64,000 bases of DNA from CAWDXG01 sp963822115 (GTDB lineage Bacteria > Myxococcota_A > Polyangia > Polyangiales > Polyangiaceae): positions 339,614-403,613 of the forward strand of contig CAWGGM010000011.1 in NCBI GenBank assembly GCA_963822115.1, given 5' to 3'. The position numbers were made by a program, and so were the translations under genes. Shown in pieces: positions 28,247 through 37,282 of this stretch (its first letter is position 1; every line of letters begins with the position of its first letter). The notes beneath the pieces are model-generated. The model saw only the letters and a list, made by a program, of their open reading frames with translations. It was not told the origin of the DNA and made no database searches.

Positions 28247-28697
28247 CCCGAGCGCATGCATGCTCCGCGCAGATTGCGGCGCAAGCGACCTAGAACGCGC
28301 CGTCTCGGTTGTCATTTTTGCATGCTCCGTTCCGTCACGTCCCGCGCTTACGTGCGGGTCGGGGCGGGTCGGCGGCCGCCGCCGGCGAGCCAGGCACTCG
28401 CCACCCCTCGCCCGTGTGATCCCGCAGGCATGGAGCGGGCGCGCCGGTTGTGAAAGCCGCGCCGCATGCTGCGTCCGCGGGGGTCGTGCCCGTCGCGCTC
28501 TGGCGATGCGCGAGAAGGACGCGCAATGCAAATGCTCGCTCGTCTTTCAGCGTGAGTGTCGCTAGCGACAGCGCGGCGAACATGGGGTCCCGGATCACGG
28601 CGCTTTGCACGAGCTTTGCGTCGGAACAAAGCGCAGCGGCCCCGTCGCGTCCATGTTGCCAGACTAGCTGGGCGATACAGATTTTCCGCCGGGGGAG
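28247..28697. other. 451-bp stretch without a recognisable gene
   Basis: Open frames here show no family pattern, no ribosome binding site and no bias that would favour them. No repeat, tRNA or IS end was found. It probably contains the promoter of the gene at 28698. Confidence 0.5.
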
Positions 28698-29822
28698 ATG
28701 GTGGAACTACGGCAGCTCGGCAGGAGCGTCCTGCCCCCGTCCGTACGGTTCCAGCTCAGGCGTGTCGCGCACGGGCTGGGCGTGCAGATGGATCGAGCAC
28801 GGCTCTGGAACTGGGAGCATGCGTGGCTGGCGCCCGGGAGCGCGCCGCGTTTCGCGGTCGAGTACCTGGGTCGCCGCTCGCAGCGCTGGCAACTCGCCGA
28901 AGTGCTCGGTCTCGACGAGACGCCGCTCGACGGCGAGCCCGCCGGCGTGCCGCGCCTGCTCGCGAGCGAAGCGCTGCTGCCTGGCGCGTTGCGCGTTCCG
29001 TTCCATGTCGATTCGATCGTCCGGCTGGGCCGCTCCGTCGACGAGATCCTCGCCGGATACCACCCGGAGCTGCGCCGCGTGCTGCGCAAGTACGGTCGGC
29101 GCGCGGCGACGCGGCGCGTGGTCGACGAGGCGGACATCGCCCGCGTGAAGCGCGACATGCTGGACGCCTTCGGCAGCGCGCGGCACGGCGAGCGCGTCGT
29201 CAATCTGTCTCTGGACGCGGTGCGCCGCCTTGCGCTCGAGACCGGGCGGCTCGACGTGGTGGTGCTGGACGGCGAGGAGGTCGCTTGCCATCTCGGCTAC
29301 GTTATCGTCCACAACGGGCAGCGCTACTGGGACGGCGTTCGCGTCGGCTACCCGAAGGCCGTGTACGGAGACTCGCGGCGGTTCCGCGTGGCAAACTCCA
29401 TCAACACCTACCTCGGCATCTGCTGGGCGGTCGCGAACGACTTCGACTACTACAGCCTGGGCATGAGTCCGGCGCGTCCGGAACATGGCCGGCTGCAGTA
29501 CAAGCGCCACCGCGGCGGCGCGCTGACCGCGGACTTCGCGGATGCGTTCTTCTGGCTCAAGCTGCCGGGGCCGTCCGCGGAACTGTTCTGGGAGGCGCCG
29601 CTCTTCTCCGCGCAGCACGGTCGTCTGACGCTGCACCTCGGTCTGCCCGTGGGCCCGAGTGACGACGAGGTGCTCCGGCGCTACCGTGATATGGGCTTCG
29701 ACGGGCTGTCGACGGTAGCGCTGCACAGCGCGCGGCCGGCGAGCTCCACTCTGCGTGTGCGCCTGGCAGAGCTGTACGCGCGACACCTAGAGCCCCCGGA
29801 GCTGATCGAGCTCGCGAACTGA
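28698..29822 (+). CDS. FemAB/BioF2-like GNAT-fold acyltransferase, predicted
   Basis: A 374-residue protein. GGGGGAG sits directly before the ATG at 28698, so the GTG at 28701 may be the real start. The C-terminal half resembles the GNAT domain of FemAB and BioF2-like proteins: DVVVLDGEEVACHLGYVI, then YWDGVRVGYPK, NSINTYLGICWA and YKRHRGG, the order seen in such acyltransferases. The N-terminal 150 residues are basic and less conserved. Such enzymes transfer acyl or aminoacyl groups to amines in cell-wall or polysaccharide biosynthesis; the substrate here is unknown. It converges on the kinase-CNB gene. Confidence 0.6.
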   Translation: MVELRQLGRSVLPPSVRFQLRRVAHGLGVQMDRARLWNWEHAWLAPGSAPRFAVEYLGRRSQRWQLAEVLGLDETPLDGEPAGVPRLLASEALLPGALRVPFHVDSIVRLGRSVDEILAGYHPELRRVLRKYGRRAATRRVVDEADIARVKRDMLDAFGSARHGERVVNLSLDAVRRLALETGRLDVVVLDGEEVACHLGYVIVHNGQRYWDGVRVGYPKAVYGDSRRFRVANSINTYLGICWAVANDFDYYSLGMSPARPEHGRLQYKRHRGGALTADFADAFFWLKLPGPSAELFWEAPLFSAQHGRLTLHLGLPVGPSDDEVLRRYRDMGFDGLSTVALHSARPASSTLRVRLAELYARHLEPPELIELAN

Positions 29823-29889
29823 CAGCGCGGCGAAGCGCTCGCGCGTGACTGAACCTCGTCGTCAGCGGTGCGCCAGAGCTGGCGTCGCT

Positions 29890-31242
29890 TCAGCCGCGCT
29901 CGTCGAGTCGCGCGGCCAGCGCTCTCAAGAGCGCGCCCATCCACGGCTTCATGCCGTCGAGCTCCGTGCGAACCACTTCGCCCGCAATCCGGCGCACGGT
30001 CGTTGGCTCGAGCGCGCGAACGGTGGCCGTACGGGACCCGGAGCGGAGGATGGCCATCTCTCCGAAAACCTCGCCAGGACCCATTTCCCGGACCCGCCGC
30101 CCCTCGATCGTCACTTCGCAACGGCCGGTTTCGATGATGAACGCATGGTCGCCCTGCTCGCCTTCGCGGACGATCGTCTCCCCGGCGGGGAAGGGGACCC
30201 GCTCGAAACCTTCGCCACCGCGCACGAAACGCACCAGATCCGCACGCAGCGCTCTGGCCGACGGATGGCGGTCGTCGGGCTCGCGTGAAAGCGCCTTCAT
30301 CACCACGCGCGAGAGGCCCGGCTGAACCCACGGCGCACGCTCGCTGACTGGAATCGGTTGGCAGCGTTCTGCCTGCGCAACGGCGTCCGCGGAGCTTTGC
30401 GCGCGGTAGGGAGGGCGTCCCGCGATGACGTGATAGAGGAGCGCCCCCACGGCGAACACGTCTGCGCGTTCATCGAGTGGGCCACCTAGCGCCTGCTCGC
30501 GTGACATGTAGCCCAGCGTGCCAACGACGGCACGCGGCCCGCCGCTGGTGGGCGCCGCCGCACGCGCGCGCTCTTCGTCGAGCAAGCGCGCGAGGCCCCA
30601 GTCCATGAGGTAGGCCTGACCGTAGTCGCCCACCATGACGTTCGCCGGCTTGATGTCGCAATGGAGCACGCCGCGCGCATGCGCGAACGACAACGCATCG
30701 CAGACCTTGATCACGGTGTCGATCTGGTCGAGCAGCTCTTCCCATTCGGGCGGCTCGCCCTCGGGGCGGGCTGCGATCCAGTCGGCAAGAGTGCGACCTT
30801 CGACCAACTTCATCGTGAAATGGACCTGGCCGTCGCCGGCGACGCCGAGGTCGTGGACCGGGACGACGTTCGGGTGGTCGAGCTTTGCCGTGACGAGCGC
30901 CTCTCGCACGAGCAGCGAGGCGTTGCCTTCCGAGTGCACGAGATCCGCCGCAAGTCGCTTCTGGGCGACGGTTCGTGCAAGCGACCGATCCGTCACGCGA
31001 TGGATGACGCCCATCCCTCCACTGGCAAGCTCCCCCTCGACCACATAGCGCCGCGCCTGCGCTTCGCGGAGCTGGTCGAGGACGGTAGGACGAACGGAGG
31101 CGTTGCCTCTGCCCGCCGCGGCCGCTCCGCGCCCCAAGCGGCGGGTCTCCGCGTCTTCAAGCCGGTCGTTGGATGTTCCGCTCGACGCCGGTCCGGCAAG
31201 GTCCCCGGCAACCCAGGTTTCCGGCTCGGAGCGCCGTTTCAC
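29890..31242 (-). CDS. Ser/Thr protein kinase with C-terminal cyclic-nucleotide-binding domain
   Basis: The last gene of the operon. The GTG start at 31242 makes a 4-bp GTGA overlap with the cyclase gene and has GGGGAG eight bases upstream; 450 residues. A polar N-terminus (1-65) precedes the kinase domain (about 70-315): Gly loop SGGMGV, Lys95, HCD in place of HRD with catalytic Asp196, DWG, and GTLGYMSREQA. Loss of the HRD Arg makes it a non-RD kinase, which in other families often avoids activation-loop control. Residues about 330-440 are a CNB domain with the phosphate cassette FGEMAILRSGSRTATV, both Glu and Arg conserved. Likely a cAMP- or cGMP-controlled kinase, soluble. Confidence 0.88.
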   Translation of the reverse strand: MKRRSEPETWVAGDLAGPASSGTSNDRLEDAETRRLGRGAAAAGRGNASVRPTVLDQLREAQARRYVVEGELASGGMGVIHRVTDRSLARTVAQKRLAADLVHSEGNASLLVREALVTAKLDHPNVVPVHDLGVAGDGQVHFTMKLVEGRTLADWIAARPEGEPPEWEELLDQIDTVIKVCDALSFAHARGVLHCDIKPANVMVGDYGQAYLMDWGLARLLDEERARAAAPTSGGPRAVVGTLGYMSREQALGGPLDERADVFAVGALLYHVIAGRPPYRAQSSADAVAQAERCQPIPVSERAPWVQPGLSRVVMKALSREPDDRHPSARALRADLVRFVRGGEGFERVPFPAGETIVREGEQGDHAFIIETGRCEVTIEGRRVREMGPGEVFGEMAILRSGSRTATVRALEPTTVRRIAGEVVRTELDGMKPWMGALLRALAARLDERG

Positions 31243-32543
31243 GGGCGGGACTCCCCGCTCGCTTCCGTGCGGCGTGGTTCGAGCAGACAGCGCGCGGAGC
31301 GCTCGAGGTAGAGCTGCGTTGTCCGGTCGTCGGGCATGACGCCGAGGACGTCGCCGAAGCACTTCAATGCATCGACGTAGCGGGATGCGGCGAAATGCCC
31401 GAGTCCCGCGTTGAAGGCGGACAGGGTCTGGTTCTTCAGCGCACGCCGCTCGCTCTCGTCGCCCTCGAAGACGTCGTAGACCGCCACCTGTTGCTGCCGC
31501 CCTCGAACCTGCACGCGATCGAGGAAGCGCATCTCGAGCTCGCCTTGAAGCCCTTCGAGCACGAGCTCTGCCGCCACGATCCGCACACCGTAGGTCTTGG
31601 TCAGCCCCTCCATGCGCGCTGCGGAGTTGACGGTGTCGCCCACCACGCCGGTGTCCGCGCGCTGCCCATCACCGATCACCCCAATCGTGAGCGGACCGGC
31701 ATTGAGCCCGATTCCGATTCGAATCGCGGGACGACCTTGGGCGAGCCGGAGCGTGTTCCGTTCGTCCACGGTCTTCTGCATGTTCACGGCGGCACGCACC
31801 GCGTCGGCCGGAGAGCGCGGGAAGATCGCCATGACGCCGTCTCCATAGAACTGCGCCACCAGGCCGAAGTGCTCCCGGACGACCGGTCCGACGCTGTTCA
31901 GGTGCTCGTTGATGAACGAGAACGCCTCGCGTGGAGTCATCTGCTCGGCAAGTGTGGTGTAGGAGCGGACATCGCAGAACATGACCGTCATGTCGCTGTG
32001 GACATGATCGCCAATCTCCACGGCACGGATGTTCGAACGCCCCAACTCGGCGAGGAACTGGTTCGGCACGAAGCGTGCGAGCGCATCGTTGGTATCGCTC
32101 AGCTCACGTGTACGCTCCGCCACCGCCGCCTCGAGCAGGCGATTCTGGTCGCGCAGAAGATCGGTGGCGTGCTTGAGGCGCAACTGCGTGCCGACCCGCG
32201 CGAGCAGGATGGAAGGTGTAATGGGTTTGCGGATGTAGTCCGCCGCACCGATCGCGAGACCCAGGCTCTCGTCCTCGTCGTCGTGTCGGGAGGTGAGGAA
32301 TATCACCGGGACGTCACGGGTCTCGGGGCGTGCCTTGAGGCGTTTGCAGGTCTCGTAGCCGTCCACTTCCGGCATGACGACATCGAGCAGGACCAGGTCG
32401 GGCGGGCTCGAAACGGCAACGTCGAGCCCGCGCTCGCCGCCCGTCGCCACCTTCACGCGATAGTGCTCCTTGAGTATCCCGCTGACGAGCCGGAGCATGT
32501 CCGGCGTATCATCGATGATGAGGACGGTCTGCTCAGCTTCCAT
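31239..32543 (-). CDS. Response regulator fused to class III adenylate/guanylate cyclase
   Basis: Start at 32543 (ATG, GGAGG about eleven bases upstream), overlapping the end of the hybrid-kinase gene by 11 bp; 434 residues. The receiver domain (1-120) has the phospho-acceptor Asp54 in LLDVVMPEVDG. A coiled coil (about 125-170) leads to the cyclase domain (about 180-350) with both metal Asp residues, Asp191 (FCDVRS) and Asp235 (YGDGVMAIF), and the later GDTVNSAARMEGL with the transition-state Asn/Arg set. The C-terminal 80 residues look like a helical, TPR-like tail. Expected to make cAMP (or cGMP) when phosphorylated by the adjacent kinase. Confidence 0.92.
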   Translation of the reverse strand: MEAEQTVLIIDDTPDMLRLVSGILKEHYRVKVATGGERGLDVAVSSPPDLVLLDVVMPEVDGYETCKRLKARPETRDVPVIFLTSRHDDEDESLGLAIGAADYIRKPITPSILLARVGTQLRLKHATDLLRDQNRLLEAAVAERTRELSDTNDALARFVPNQFLAELGRSNIRAVEIGDHVHSDMTVMFCDVRSYTTLAEQMTPREAFSFINEHLNSVGPVVREHFGLVAQFYGDGVMAIFPRSPADAVRAAVNMQKTVDERNTLRLAQGRPAIRIGIGLNAGPLTIGVIGDGQRADTGVVGDTVNSAARMEGLTKTYGVRIVAAELVLEGLQGELEMRFLDRVQVRGRQQQVAVYDVFEGDESERRALKNQTLSAFNAGLGHFAASRYVDALKCFGDVLGVMPDDRTTQLYLERSARCLLEPRRTEASGESRP

Positions 32544-35397
32544 GGGCACTCTCGCCTCCAACCGAACTCACGATCTTGTGGGCACGTTCGAAGTCGAAGG
32601 CGTCGAGCGCCGAGACGAGCTCGGCGACGGCCTGCTCCCCGACCTCCTTCGTGAGCGCCGAACGGTGGGCGGCGAGCCAGTCGGTTGCCTCGCTGTCCGA
32701 GTCGGCAATGAGCGCGCGGAGCTTTTCGAGGTCCACCTCGCTCGCGCCCGGGCTGGCTTCTGGAGCGGGCTCGACGGCTTGCCGCAGCGCTTCGACGACG
32801 GCTCCGAGGTGGGCTTCGAGCTTCGCCAGCAGCTCGTTCATCTGCGTCTCGTCGCCCTGCTCGAGCACGCGACGGAAGCGGCCCGCCAGCTCGTGCACCT
32901 CGCGTGCCCCGATGTTGCCGGACACGCCCTTGAGGGTGTGCGCGACCCGATCCGCCTCGGCGGCATCGCCCCGATCGAGCGCCTTCGAGATCGCCTGCAC
33001 CGCTCCTCCGTGGCCCTGTGCGAAACGGCGTAGCAGGTCACGATACAAGGTGACGTTGCCTCCCGAGCGGGCGAGCCCGTCTTCGGTGTCGATCCCGGCG
33101 ACGGTCGGGAGGTCGGCTGCCGCCGGCTCGTCCGTGTCGACCGGCGCTTCGGCGGCGTCCGTCGCCACGCTGTTCCTTGCCGGAACCAGTCGCTGGAGCG
33201 TCCCGAAGAGCAAATCCATGTGGATCGGCTTGGTGACGACGTCGTTCATGCCCGCCTCGAGGCACTGTCCGCGTGCGTCCGCGAGCGCGTTCGCAGTCAC
33301 GCCCACGATCGGCAGAGCCTTGTGCGACTTGCGGATCTCGCGCGTTGCCGCCAGTCCGTCCATGCGCGGCATCTGCAGGTCCATCAGCACCGCGTCGAAG
33401 GGTTCTGCTGCTCCCACCACCGCGTCGACTCCTTCCACGCCGTCCACCGCGATGTCGCAGTTGATTCCGGCATCCTGGAGGGCCGAGACGACGATCTCGC
33501 GGTTGATGTCGTTGTCTTCCACCACGAGCACACGGGCGTCGCGCAGCCCCGGATAGTGCCGTTTGCGCGACCGCTTTCTCACCGGCGCCCGCCCTCCTGG
33601 CGCGAACACGTCGACGAGGCTGTCGAGGAGCTGGGACGGCCGCACCGGCTTGGTGATGAAGCCGTCGGCACCCGCCTCCTCCGCCTGCTCGCGGTCCTTG
33701 CGCCCCCCGAACGCGGTGACGAGCAACAGCCGCGCTTTGGCGGTTCGGGGGTTGCCACGCAGCTTCCGGACCAGCTCGATGCCGTCCATGCCCGGCATGC
33801 GGAGATCCGTGAGCACGAGCCCGTAGTCCCGCTCGCCCACTCTAGCGAGGGCCTGCTCTGCGCTCTCGACCGCGTCGGCTTCGATGGCGAAGCGGGCAAG
33901 ATAGCCCGACAGCACGTCCCGCGCCGATTCGTTGTCGTCGACGATCAGTGCGCGCACGTTCTCGAGCTGCTCGGGGATCGCCCGCTCGCCCTGCTCCTCG
34001 CAGCCGAAGCGCGCCGTGAACCGGAAGGTCGAGCCCACGCCGGGCTCGCTCTCGACCGTGATCTGGCCACCCATGAGCTCGACGAAGTGCCGGCAGATCG
34101 ACAACCCCAGACCCGTCCCACCGAAGCGGCGGGTCGTGGAATCGTCGGCCTGGGCGAACGGCTCGAACAGGCTCTTCTGGATCGACTTCGGGATGCCGAT
34201 CCCGGTATCGCGCACGCTCACGGCCAGCAGCAGATCGTCACCGTCGCGCTCGCCGTGTAGGTGGACCACCACCTCGCCGCTCTCGGTGAACTTGACCGCG
34301 TTCGAGACGAGATTGATCAGGACCTGACCGAGGCGCGTCGGATCGCCGACCAGGACCTGCGGAACGCCATCGACGTTGAGGACGAACTCGATGCCTCGTT
34401 TCATCGCCAACGCCGTCGCCGCGGACGTCAGCTTGTCGAGCACCTCGTCGATACGGAAGGGAATGCGCTCGAGGTGGACAGCGCCGGCCTCGATTTTCGA
34501 GAAGTCCAGGACGTCATTGATAATGGCCAGCAGGCTCTCCGCGGACACCAGCGCCTGCGTCAAGAGGTCGTGTTGGCGGGGCGTCAGATCCGTATCCAGA
34601 ACGAGATTGGTGAGGCCGAGCACGCCGTGCAGCGGCGTGCGGATCTCGTGGCTCACCACTGCAAGGAACCGCCCCTTCGCTTCATTGGCAGCGTCCGCGC
34701 GCTGCGAGGCTTCCTCGGCCTCGCGCTTCGACACTGCGAGCTGGGCGTTCGTCTTTGCAAGACTCAGTATGGCGGCCCCGCGGCTGCGCGCGAAGTAGAG
34801 CGCCAGACCGAACACCACCGACGGAACGACCGTGAAGTTGAGCCCGAAGAAGATCACCGACAGACGGTGGCTCCCGAGTCCCGCCGGGACCACCAGTACC
34901 GAACGCGCCTCGAGCACGGCCGAGATCACCACCAGAACAAGGAACAGGCCGATCCACCGGAAGCTCGTGCCCATCTCCTCGAACGAAAGCGAGCCGACGA
35001 GCCCGACCATCCCCCACAGCATCATGCTGCCGCTCGGTCCGAACCCGCCGAGCACCCACTGGAAGAGGAAGGGCAGGAGAATGCTTGCTCCGACCTGTAC
35101 CAGCCGAGCGAAGCGGAAGTTCTTCCAGAGCGCGAAGGTAGCGAAGTTGAGTGCTGTGACGACCACGTAGCCGTACGGCACCAACGACTGCTCCCACAGA
35201 CCGCCGTAGACCGAGATCGAGCCCCATAGCAGTCCGCCGCCGCTCATCAGCGTGCCAGCGAAGAGCATCAAGCGGTGCTTGGTGCGCTCCTCCCTGTCGT
35301 CTCCGGGGCGATCGCCGATCGCCGCCACGCGACCCCAGAACGTCGCCGGGGGCTCCGAAGCCATTTCGCGGCCGTTCGACTCAGCGCTCACCGACAT
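32533..35397 (-). CDS. Membrane hybrid histidine kinase, HK-REC-REC-HPt
   Basis: A 954-residue protein that overlaps the preceding CNB gene by 10 bp. About six to seven N-terminal TM helices (45-215) form an unrecognised membrane sensor without a large periplasmic loop. HisKA has His250 (VVSHEIRTPLHG), and the ATPase domain has NLVSNAVKFTESG, DTGIGIP and GGTGLGLSI. Two receivers follow with Asp531 (LTDLRMPGMDG) and Asp673 (LMDLQMPRMDG), then an HPt domain with His820 (AHTLKGVSGNIG). This is a complete His-Asp-His phosphorelay in one chain, able to pass phosphate to the receiver-cyclase encoded next. Two receivers suggest that one is a sink or regulatory. Confidence 0.93.
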   Translation of the reverse strand: MSVSAESNGREMASEPPATFWGRVAAIGDRPGDDREERTKHRLMLFAGTLMSGGGLLWGSISVYGGLWEQSLVPYGYVVVTALNFATFALWKNFRFARLVQVGASILLPFLFQWVLGGFGPSGSMMLWGMVGLVGSLSFEEMGTSFRWIGLFLVLVVISAVLEARSVLVVPAGLGSHRLSVIFFGLNFTVVPSVVFGLALYFARSRGAAILSLAKTNAQLAVSKREAEEASQRADAANEAKGRFLAVVSHEIRTPLHGVLGLTNLVLDTDLTPRQHDLLTQALVSAESLLAIINDVLDFSKIEAGAVHLERIPFRIDEVLDKLTSAATALAMKRGIEFVLNVDGVPQVLVGDPTRLGQVLINLVSNAVKFTESGEVVVHLHGERDGDDLLLAVSVRDTGIGIPKSIQKSLFEPFAQADDSTTRRFGGTGLGLSICRHFVELMGGQITVESEPGVGSTFRFTARFGCEEQGERAIPEQLENVRALIVDDNESARDVLSGYLARFAIEADAVESAEQALARVGERDYGLVLTDLRMPGMDGIELVRKLRGNPRTAKARLLLVTAFGGRKDREQAEEAGADGFITKPVRPSQLLDSLVDVFAPGGRAPVRKRSRKRHYPGLRDARVLVVEDNDINREIVVSALQDAGINCDIAVDGVEGVDAVVGAAEPFDAVLMDLQMPRMDGLAATREIRKSHKALPIVGVTANALADARGQCLEAGMNDVVTKPIHMDLLFGTLQRLVPARNSVATDAAEAPVDTDEPAAADLPTVAGIDTEDGLARSGGNVTLYRDLLRRFAQGHGGAVQAISKALDRGDAAEADRVAHTLKGVSGNIGAREVHELAGRFRRVLEQGDETQMNELLAKLEAHLGAVVEALRQAVEPAPEASPGASEVDLEKLRALIADSDSEATDWLAAHRSALTKEVGEQAVAELVSALDAFDFERAHKIVSSVGGESAHGS

Positions 35398-36359
35398 GCT
35401 CCATTCGTTTTCGTTCCGCGCGATAGTCCCAGTTGCTCCCGCGCCAAGGCGCGTGTGGCGAGCTCGAGCTGCACCATCAAGGAGCGGACCGTCGCCTGCG
35501 CGAAGTGGTAGGCGAGCGACCGCTCGGGATCGCCCAGTGCTGCGAGCGCGGCCGGCGCAAGCTCGAGCAGCGTCGCGCCGTCACGCACCACGGCCGTCAT
35601 CCGCTCTGGGGAGGAGGTCAGTGCGCCGATCTCTCCGACCAGTCGTCCCGGTCCCATCAGCCCGAGACGCGAGGTCCGGTCGTTCTCGCTCACGCACAGC
35701 TCGATCGACCCACGCAGCACGACGTAGACGGAGCCACGAGACTCGCCCGCACGGAATACGACGCTGTTTCGCTCGAAGGTCAACAGCCGCCCAGCGGACG
35801 CCAGGTCGCGTACCTCTGCGTCCGACATCCCGCTCGCGACCGCGAGCCTGGGCAGAACGGCGAGCGCGTCGAAATCCGCGCCAGGCGTGATCCGCGTATC
35901 GCTCGGGATCGTCGTCACCGGCGCGCGCCCGAGACGCAATCGCTCGTCGGACACGCGGACGAGGGATCGCGCTACGTGCTCGGCAAGACGCCTGAGCAGC
36001 GCCAACGATGCAGGGTGGTAGTGCGCACAGAGCGCCTGCAGGTCGCGCCGCAGCATCGCAAAAACCTCGCTGGGTTCGAGCGCGGTGGCAGTGGCGGTAC
36101 GGCGTTGCCCTGCCGACACCAGCGCAAGCTCGCCCAGCACGCCACCCGGCCCCAGCTCGGTAAGCCGCGAGCTTCCGCCCCCGGGCAGGTAGACGTCGAC
36201 GCCGATCCGTCCGCGGGTCACGAAAAATGCCGAGTCGGCAGCCTCTCCCTGCCGTACCAGCAGCTGCCCCTCGGTCAGTTCACGCCGCGACAGCAAGCGA
36301 CGGATCGCGTCGTGGTGGTCGGTGGGGAGATTGTCGAAGAACGGGTGGGAGAGGTTCAA
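35388..36359 (-). CDS. Tandem cyclic-nucleotide-binding protein (two CNB domains)
   Basis: The TTG start at 36359 overlaps the amidotransferase stop (TTGA), with GAGG seven bases upstream; 323 residues. The first CNB (about 1-115) has VLGELALVSAGQRRTATATAL and the second (about 160-290) has LVGEIGALTSSPERMTAVV; both keep the Glu and Arg that bind ribose and phosphate. The C-terminal 40 residues are helical and end in a polar tail. There is no DNA-binding or catalytic domain, so it is more like a PKA regulatory subunit, a free sensor or sink that could bind the kinase or the PLP enzyme of the same operon. Confidence 0.88.
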   Translation of the reverse strand: MNLSHPFFDNLPTDHHDAIRRLLSRRELTEGQLLVRQGEAADSAFFVTRGRIGVDVYLPGGGSSRLTELGPGGVLGELALVSAGQRRTATATALEPSEVFAMLRRDLQALCAHYHPASLALLRRLAEHVARSLVRVSDERLRLGRAPVTTIPSDTRITPGADFDALAVLPRLAVASGMSDAEVRDLASAGRLLTFERNSVVFRAGESRGSVYVVLRGSIELCVSENDRTSRLGLMGPGRLVGEIGALTSSPERMTAVVRDGATLLELAPAALAALGDPERSLAYHFAQATVRSLMVQLELATRALAREQLGLSRGTKTNGACR

Positions 36360-37273
36360 TGTTCGACCTCGAGCAACTCGACACGTCCCCCCGCCCGATC
36401 CACCACCAGCGCTCCGTACTCGGGCACTTCGACCCAACCCGTCACGTCGCGCGTCAACGGCTCGGAGGCGACCGCCACGGCATCGGTGGAGCCCGGATCA
36501 CCGACCATGCGCCAGATGCCGTCGACGCATCGGTAGGCTTCGCCCGTCGTGAACCAGAGGCTCAGGTAGTGATGCGTGCCAGCGGCTGAACGCTCCAGGT
36601 CCTCCAGTGGATATCGGCCGTAGTCGAAGGTGTAGCGCAGTCCGACGATGGACTGCCCATCGCAGAAAAAGAGGTTCAGGGCGCTGTTCACGTCGACCTG
36701 GTGCTGGGCGCGCACCTCGCGCAACGTTCGCAGGGTGGCGTGAACGGCCTCGAGCAGCGCGTCGGGATCATCCCGCCCCCGGCGTTCGAGCTCGGACAAC
36801 ACCAATGCGTAGACGGTCTCGCTGTCGGTGGTGCCGCGAACCTGCTCGCGCACCGCGGGTGTGGCCCGCGCGAGCAGATCGAAACGCATCTTCGAATGAC
36901 CGATGAGGTCTCCGTTGTGCGCCATCGCCCATCGCCGCCCTTCGTAGAAGAAGGGGTGCAGGTTGTGCGTCCCGAAGCCCGCATCCGCCCGGTACTGGAT
37001 GCCGCGTACATGCGCGAGCACGCAGCCGGCGCGCAGCTTCCGGGACAGTGCCTCGAGGTTCGCGTCGTAGATGGGCAGCTCGGTCGAGCGGTAGGTCCAC
37101 GGCCGTTCCGGCATGTGCGACGACGGGTCCCACGCCACCATGCCAAAGCCGCCGAGATTCAACATCTCGAGCAGCTGCGGCTCGTAGGACTGGCGTACGA
37201 GCGAGCTATCCGGTCGGTACAGAAGCTCGTCCACGACGAGCGGCGGACCAATGTATGCGAGGGCACGACACAT
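36356..37273 (-). CDS. Class II glutamine amidotransferase (EgtC/YafJ-like)
   Basis: A 305-residue Ntn hydrolase. Cys2 in MCRALAYIG is the nucleophile after Met removal. Other family marks are GFGMVAWD, ELPIYDANL, CVLAHVRGIQYR, THNLHPF, MAHNGDL and TTDSETVYALVL. In EgtC such a domain hydrolyses a gamma-glutamyl amide of an ergothioneine intermediate; in YafJ-type proteins the substrate is unknown. The gene starts 9 bp after the CNB-PLP enzyme and overlaps the tandem-CNB gene, so it should act with the PLP enzyme. It is a stand-alone glutaminase domain with no synthase partner in the window. Cytoplasmic. Confidence 0.88.
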   Translation of the reverse strand: MCRALAYIGPPLVVDELLYRPDSSLVRQSYEPQLLEMLNLGGFGMVAWDPSSHMPERPWTYRSTELPIYDANLEALSRKLRAGCVLAHVRGIQYRADAGFGTHNLHPFFYEGRRWAMAHNGDLIGHSKMRFDLLARATPAVREQVRGTTDSETVYALVLSELERRGRDDPDALLEAVHATLRTLREVRAQHQVDVNSALNLFFCDGQSIVGLRYTFDYGRYPLEDLERSAAGTHHYLSLWFTTGEAYRCVDGIWRMVGDPGSTDAVAVASEPLTRDVTGWVEVPEYGALVVDRAGGRVELLEVEH

Positions 37274-37282
37274 GGCGATCTG

